Position numbers and translations under genes: made by a program. Positions 14,784 through 19,138 of a stretch of DNA of 19,138 bases are shown in pieces. The first letter of the stretch is position 1. Every line of letters starts with the position of its first letter. The notes beneath the pieces are model-generated. The model was not told where the DNA came from. It worked only from the letters and a program-made list of their open reading frames with translations, and searched no databases. Source of the stretch: an uncultured Lachnospiraceae bacterium (GTDB taxonomy: Bacteria; Bacillota; Clostridia; Lachnospirales; Lachnospiraceae); contig CAJTOV010000069.1 in assembly GCA_910577765.1 (NCBI GenBank), forward strand, positions 1 through 19,138, read 5' to 3'.

Positions 14784-15872
14784 ATGGAAGAGAAAGCATA
14801 TCTTTACTGGCTCATGCGGGCAGAGTTTCTGGGAGCTGTTTCCATACGGAAAATTTATGAGTATTTTCAAAGCTTTTCTGGAATATTTAATATAGAAGAA
14901 AGAGCCCTGGAGCGGGCAGGGATTCTAAAAGAGCGCCAGGTGCGGCAGCTTGTGGAGTGGAAAAGCCGGTATCCGGTGTGTCTGGAGGAATACCGGAAGC
15001 TTTCGGACCAGGGCATTTCCTTTGTGGCCATGACCGAGGATGCCTATCCCAGGCGCCTGCTTAGTATCTATGATTATCCTGCCGGACTGTTTGTCCGGGG
15101 AAGCCTTCCCCAGGAGGGTCCGGCGGTGGCAGTGGTGGGAGCCAGGGGCTGCTCTGCCAGCGGGGAACAGCTTGCAGAGGAGTTTGCCAGGGTTCTGGCG
15201 TCCAATGGAGTGGGAATCGTCAGCGGGCTGGCCCTGGGGATCGACGGGGCAGCCCACAAGGGGGCCCTGGAGGCAGGAGGGAACACTTACGGGATTCTGG
15301 GCTGCGGGGTCAATATCTGCTACCCGCCGGCCAATTACCGTCTGTATCAGGAAATGACCGGGCATGGGGCAGTGATTTCCGAGTTCCCGCCGGATGCCAG
15401 GCCCCTGGCACGGCATTTTCCCATGCGGAACCGGATCATCAGCGGTCTGGCGGATGCGGTTCTGGTGGTGGAAGCCAGGGAGAAAAGCGGTTCCCTGATT
15501 ACGGCAGAGCTGGGGCTGGAGCAGGGAAGGGAGATTTTCGCGGTGCCGGGCAGGGTCACGGACCATTTGAGCCGGGGCTGTAATTTCCTGATTCAGCAGG
15601 GGGCCCATATGGCAGTTTCGCCGGAGGATATTCTGGAATATCTTGGGATTCGGTACCAGAAGAAACTGGTTGTTTCTGAAAAAAATATAAAGAGGCTTGC
15701 AAAGAAGGAGAAAATGGTGTATATTTGCCTGGATTTCACTCCAAAGCATCTGGATGAAATTCTGCGGGAAACCAGGCTGCCGGTCAGCGAGTGCATGGCA
15801 GTACTGCTGGAACTGGAGCTGGGCGGCTATGTGTACCGTACGGCAAATCATTATTATGGAAAAAGAATCTGA
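14784..15872 (+). CDS. dprA: DNA-processing protein DprA
   Basis: A 362-residue DprA/Smf protein, which in transformable species binds incoming single-stranded DNA and loads RecA. A helix-hairpin-helix/SAM-like N-terminal part (1-80) precedes the Rossmann-like DprA domain. The domain is marked by VVGARGCSASG (117-127), SGLALGIDGAAHKGAL (147-162), GCGVNICYP and FPMRNRIISGL (212-222). A C-terminal winged helix (about 300-355) is present in many members. The ATG at 14784 follows AAAAGGAG (14765-14772), which lies at the end of comM. It sits between comM and topA, a frequent Firmicutes arrangement. Many Clostridia with this gene have no proven competence, so a general recombination role is equally possible. 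Confidence 0.95.
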   Translation: MEEKAYLYWLMRAEFLGAVSIRKIYEYFQSFSGIFNIEERALERAGILKERQVRQLVEWKSRYPVCLEEYRKLSDQGISFVAMTEDAYPRRLLSIYDYPAGLFVRGSLPQEGPAVAVVGARGCSASGEQLAEEFARVLASNGVGIVSGLALGIDGAAHKGALEAGGNTYGILGCGVNICYPPANYRLYQEMTGHGAVISEFPPDARPLARHFPMRNRIISGLADAVLVVEAREKSGSLITAELGLEQGREIFAVPGRVTDHLSRGCNFLIQQGAHMAVSPEDILEYLGIRYQKKLVVSEKNIKRLAKKEKMVYICLDFTPKHLDEILRETRLPVSECMAVLLELELGGYVYRTANHYYGKRI

Positions 15873-15887
15873 AAATTAGGAGTAGAT

Positions 15888-17957
15888 ATGGCTAAGAATC
15901 TGGTAATTGTAGAGTCCCCGGCAAAAGTTAAGACCATCAAGAAGTTTCTGGGCTCTACCTATGAAGTGGATGCATCCAACGGACATGTCCGTGATCTGCC
16001 AAAGAGCTCCCTGGGCATTGACGTGGAGCACGATTATGAGCCCAAGTACATCACGATCCGCGGAAAAGGGGATATTCTGGCGAAGCTTCGTAAGGAAGTG
16101 AAGAAGGCGGAAAAGGTCTATCTGGCAACGGACCCTGACCGGGAAGGGGAGGCCATTTCCTGGCACCTGATGAAGGCCCTGAAACTGGATGAGGCAAAGG
16201 ACAAGAAGATATACCGGATCAGCTTTAACGAGATTACGAAAAATGCGGTCAAGACTTCCTTAAAGTCTCCCAGGGAGATTGATATGGATCTGGTTAATGC
16301 CCAGCAGACACGCCGGATTCTGGACCGTATGGTGGGATACAGCATCAGTCCTCTTTTGTGGGGCAAGGTGAAGCGGGGCTTAAGCGCCGGGCGGGTCCAG
16401 TCCGTGGCCCTGCGGATGATCTGCGACCGGGAGGATGAGATTGCCGCCTTTATTCCGGAGGAGTACTGGACCCTGGAGGCGGAGCTGAAGCAGAAGGGAA
16501 GCAGGAAGACCTTAAAGGCCAAATTCCACGGCACGGACGGGGAAAAGGTAACCATCCGCAGCCAGGACCAGGTGGAGCAGATTATGGCGGACCTGGAGGG
16601 GGCGGCATTTGTGGTGGAGGAGGTCAACCATGGGACCCGGGCCAAGAAGCCGCCGATTCCGTTTACCACCAGTACCCTGCAGCAGGAGGCTTCCAAGGTG
16701 CTGAATTTTTCCACCCAGAAGACCATGCGGATTGCCCAGCAGTTATACGAAGGCGTGGATGTGAAAGGCCATGGAACCATCGGTCTGATCACCTACCTGC
16801 GTACCGATTCCACCAGAATCGCGGAGGAGGCGGACCGGGAGGCAAGACAGTATATCGGGGCCAACTATGGGGAGAAGTATGTATTGCAGAGCCAGGTCTC
16901 CCAGAAAAACGGCGGGAAGATACAGGATGCCCATGAGGCCATCCGGCCCACGGATATTTCCCTGACACCGGTTCTGGTAAAGGAGTCTCTCCAGAGAGAC
17001 CAGTTCCGTCTCTACCAGCTGATCTGGAAGCGGTTTGCCGCAAGCCGGATGCAGCCGGCAGTTTATGACACCACCTCGGTGCGGGTCAGGGCCGGAAAGC
17101 AGCAGTTTGCCTTGTCTGCCTCCAGGCTGGTGTTTGACGGGTTTATGTCTGTGTATGTCCAGGAGGATGACAAGGAGGAGACCAATTCCCTGTTTGCCGA
17201 CCTGTCGCCGGGGGATGAGCTGTCCCTGTGTGCGCTCCAGCCGGACCAGCATTTTACCCAGCCGCCGGCCCATTACACGGAGGCGTCCCTGGTGAAGGCC
17301 CTGGAGGAGCAGGGAATCGGACGGCCCAGCACCTATGCGCCTACCATTACCACCATTCTGGCCAGGCGCTATGTGACCAAGGAAGAAAAGAAGCTTTACG
17401 TGACGGAGCTGGGAGAGGTGGTCAATGCCATCATGAAGGAATGCTTCCCCAGCATTGTGGATACCCGCTTTACGGCCAACATGGAGCTGCTTCTGGATAA
17501 GGTAGGAGACGGAACCGTCAAGTGGAAGACCATTGTGGAGAATTTCTATCCGGACCTGGACCAGGCGGTGAAGGTGGCGGAGAAGACTTTGGAGTCCGTG
17601 AAAATCGCCGACGAGGAGACGGATATTCCCTGCGACCTGTGCGGCCGCAACATGGTGATCAAGTACGGTCCCCACGGTAAGTTCCTGGCCTGCCCGGGAT
17701 TCCCGGACTGCAAGAATACAAAGCCTTATCTGGAGAAGATCGGAGTCCCATGCCCCAAGTGCGGGAAAGACCTGGTGATCAAGAAGACCAAGAAGGGGAG
17801 ACGGTACTACGGATGTGAGAATAACCCGGAGTGTGATTTCATGTCCTGGCAGAAGCCGTCCCGGGAGAAATGCCCCTCCTGCGGAAGCTATATGGTGGAG
17901 AAGGGCAATAAGCTGGTGTGCACCAGCGGGTCCTGCGGATATCATGTGACCGTTTAG
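15888..17957 (+). CDS. topA: DNA topoisomerase I
   Basis: A 689-residue type IA topoisomerase that relaxes negative supercoils. The TOPRIM domain starts with NLVIVESPAKVKTIKKFLG (Glu9) and holds TDPDREGEA (81-89) for metal binding. The active-site tyrosine is Tyr303 in GLITYLRTDS. Three C-terminal zinc-ribbon-like units start at CDLCG, CPKCG and CPSCG (about 583 to 686), each with a second cysteine pair. The ATG at 15888 has AGGAG at 15878-15882, 15 bases after the dprA stop, so it is probably co-transcribed with comM and dprA. Length and domain order are normal for Firmicutes. A strong terminator lies 14 bases after the stop. Confidence 0.97.
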   Translation: MAKNLVIVESPAKVKTIKKFLGSTYEVDASNGHVRDLPKSSLGIDVEHDYEPKYITIRGKGDILAKLRKEVKKAEKVYLATDPDREGEAISWHLMKALKLDEAKDKKIYRISFNEITKNAVKTSLKSPREIDMDLVNAQQTRRILDRMVGYSISPLLWGKVKRGLSAGRVQSVALRMICDREDEIAAFIPEEYWTLEAELKQKGSRKTLKAKFHGTDGEKVTIRSQDQVEQIMADLEGAAFVVEEVNHGTRAKKPPIPFTTSTLQQEASKVLNFSTQKTMRIAQQLYEGVDVKGHGTIGLITYLRTDSTRIAEEADREARQYIGANYGEKYVLQSQVSQKNGGKIQDAHEAIRPTDISLTPVLVKESLQRDQFRLYQLIWKRFAASRMQPAVYDTTSVRVRAGKQQFALSASRLVFDGFMSVYVQEDDKEETNSLFADLSPGDELSLCALQPDQHFTQPPAHYTEASLVKALEEQGIGRPSTYAPTITTILARRYVTKEEKKLYVTELGEVVNAIMKECFPSIVDTRFTANMELLLDKVGDGTVKWKTIVENFYPDLDQAVKVAEKTLESVKIADEETDIPCDLCGRNMVIKYGPHGKFLACPGFPDCKNTKPYLEKIGVPCPKCGKDLVIKKTKKGRRYYGCENNPECDFMSWQKPSREKCPSCGSYMVEKGNKLVCTSGSCGYHVTV

Positions 17958-17970
17958 GAAGGTTTGCTGG

Positions 17971-18031
17971 AAATGCATATATGGATGATTCGGGGAGCGT
18001 CTGCCGGAATCGTCGGTATATGCATTTTTTT
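17971..18031 (+). terminator. Rho-independent terminator after topA
   Basis: AAATGCATATA (17971-17981) pairs perfectly with TATATGCATTT (18017-18027), with a second stem GATGATTC/GAATCGTC inside (one G.T pair). A run of T residues continues to 18031. It is larger than most terminators and separates topA from codY. Confidence 0.88.
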
Positions 18032-18143
18032 GCTGGCATTTTTGGGCGCTTTGGAAACGGCTTGCGGTTTGCGGCGGCATTTGGGGAGAACGGCACAGGC
18101 CGGGCTTTGGTTGCGGATGCTTTTCGAAAACAGGATAATCGGG

Positions 18144-18162
18144 TCTGAACTGTATCCAAAAT
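18144..18162. repeat. Degenerate core of the intergenic repeat
   Basis: TCTGAACTGTATCCAAAAT resembles TCTGAACTGTTACAAAATT found at 104-122 and 9199-9217, with a few changes. No full inverted arm is present. It is probably a decayed copy in the topA-codY gap. Confidence 0.4.
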
Positions 18163-18194
18163 GTCAGGAAATATTGAAAAATTTCGAAAAACTA

Positions 18195-18223
18195 TTGTTA
18201 TTATCGGTTAATCATGCTAGAAT
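18195..18223 (+). promoter_or_regulatory. codY promoter
   Basis: TTGTTA (18195-18200), 17 bases, then TAGAAT (18218-18223) with an extended TGC before it. AT-rich sequence lies upstream. AAATTTCGAAAAACT at 18179-18193 matches the CodY box AATTTTCWGAAAATT at 11 of 15 positions, so weak autoregulation is possible. The leader to the ATG is about 60 bases. Confidence 0.75.
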
Positions 18224-18292
18224 TTAACCAGTATCGGAAGCAGGTCCGTAGTTAACAAAAGCAGAAGGAATAATTGAAGGAGGTTTTTCGGA

Positions 18293-19069
18293 ATGAGTGT
18301 ACAATTGCTTGACAAAACCAGAAAAATCAACAAATTATTGCATAATAACAATTCGCACAAGGTTGTGTTCAATGATATCTGCAAAGTGCTGAGCGAAATT
18401 TTGTTGTCCAATATTCTGGTGATCAGTAAGAAGGGGAAGGTCCTGGGAGTAGGCCTCTGTCCCGGGGTGGATGAGATTGAGGAGCTGATTGAGGACCAGG
18501 TAGGAGGATTCGTTGACCATATGCTCAATGAGCGCCTGCTGAGTATTCTGTCCACCAAGGAGAATGTGAACCTGGCCACCCTGGGCTTTGCGGAGGAGAA
18601 TGTCCGCAAGTACCAGGCTATTATCACGCCCATTGATATTGCGGGAGAGCGGCTGGGGACTCTGTTTATCTACAAGTGTGACGAGCAGTATGACATTGAC
18701 GACATCATTCTCAGCGAGTACGGGACTACGGTGGTAGGCCTGGAGATGATGCGTTCCGTCAATGAGGAGAATGCCGAGGAGACCCGGAAGGTGCAGATCG
18801 TCAAGTCGGCCATCGGCACCCTGTCCTTTTCGGAACTGGAAGCCATTACCCACATTTTCGAGGAGCTGGACGGCAATGAGGGGATTCTGGTGGCCAGCAA
18901 GATCGCAGACCGGGTGGGAATCACCAGGTCCGTGATTGTCAATGCCCTGCGCAAGTTCGAAAGCGCCGGTGTCATTGAGTCCCGTTCCTCCGGCATGAAG
19001 GGGACCTATATCAAGGTGCTCAATGATGTGGTGTTTGAGGAGCTGAAGAATATTAAGGCTTCCAGATAG
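18293..19069 (+). CDS. codY: GTP-sensing transcriptional pleiotropic repressor CodY
   Basis: A 258-residue CodY, the Firmicutes global regulator that binds branched-chain amino acids and GTP and represses stationary-phase, transport and virulence genes. The N-terminal GAF effector domain runs from MSVQLLDKTRKINKLL to about residue 155, with NILVISKKGKVLGVG at 40-54. A linker helix follows, then the winged helix-turn-helix ASKIADRVGITRSVIVNALRKFESAGVIES (201-230). AAGGAGG at 18277-18283 sets the ATG at 18293. It is a single transcription unit, as judged from the terminator before it and its own promoter. Length is normal and no residue of note is missing. Confidence 0.97.
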   Translation: MSVQLLDKTRKINKLLHNNNSHKVVFNDICKVLSEILLSNILVISKKGKVLGVGLCPGVDEIEELIEDQVGGFVDHMLNERLLSILSTKENVNLATLGFAEENVRKYQAIITPIDIAGERLGTLFIYKCDEQYDIDDIILSEYGTTVVGLEMMRSVNEENAEETRKVQIVKSAIGTLSFSELEAITHIFEELDGNEGILVASKIADRVGITRSVIVNALRKFESAGVIESRSSGMKGTYIKVLNDVVFEELKNIKASR

Positions 19070-19082
19070 ATGCTGTATTACA

Positions 19083-19138
19083 GGTTACAGTTCACGGGGC
19101 GGGGAAAACTGGACGGAAACAGACGTCAAGCTGGCTTG
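19083..19138. repeat. Intergenic repeat, copy at right edge (partial)
   Basis: GGTTACAGTTCAC at 19083-19095 is identical to 12901-12913. The rest runs off the window, so the palindromic arms cannot be judged. Confidence 0.5.

Noticed and set aside
17964..18227. An 87-codon frame with a hydrophobic stretch just after topA.
   Set aside because: It begins at a TTG, covers the topA terminator and the codY promoter, has no fitting ribosome site and resembles no family I know.

Overview
The window reads as chromosome of a GC-rich Lachnospiraceae (Clostridium cluster XIVa, Enterocloster-like). The run comM/yifB - dprA - topA - codY, the Firmicutes-type LexA boxes, the strong AAGGAGG ribosome sites and the SH3/NlpC wall protein all point to Clostridia. 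This assignment comes from gene content and style; no search was run.

Layout. 1-202: hairpin-rich intergenic repeat. 203-1870: membrane-anchored protein with four SH3-like domains and an NlpC/P60 peptidase. 1812-2825 (-): LysR regulator, divergent from citDEF (2991-5759), which encodes the three citrate lyase subunits. The shared intergenic region holds a promoter and a perfect dyad; a strong terminator follows citF. 5940-9067 is a decaying locus: a PucR/CdaR-type regulator split by a 167-bp hairpin element, facing an enoate-reductase-like flavoenzyme that has lost its 5' end and carries a frameshift. An intact MFS transporter follows (9236-10471). 10579-12854: a radical SAM protein plus a DUF4130-type partner, a pair known only as putative DNA modification/repair proteins. 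13241-17957: comM, dprA and topA in one orientation with short gaps, then a strong terminator. 18293-19069: codY with its own promoter.

Main finding. The radical SAM/DUF4130 pair sits behind a near-consensus promoter bracketed by two LexA (SOS) boxes, GAACAAATGTTC and GAACACATGTTC. Both match the Gram-positive consensus. This is sequence-level evidence that the poorly understood pair is part of the DNA damage response, and the helix-hairpin-helix motif in the radical SAM protein fits.

Other points. A dispersed family of intergenic repeats shares a TGTAACAGTTCA-like core and hairpin tips with the loop CCACGC. It occurs at both window edges and at several gene boundaries. The cluster ahead of comM can form alternative, mutually exclusive hairpins. 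The hairpin element in the regulator has arm differences that are mostly G.U compatible on one strand only, suggesting that the folded + strand matters.
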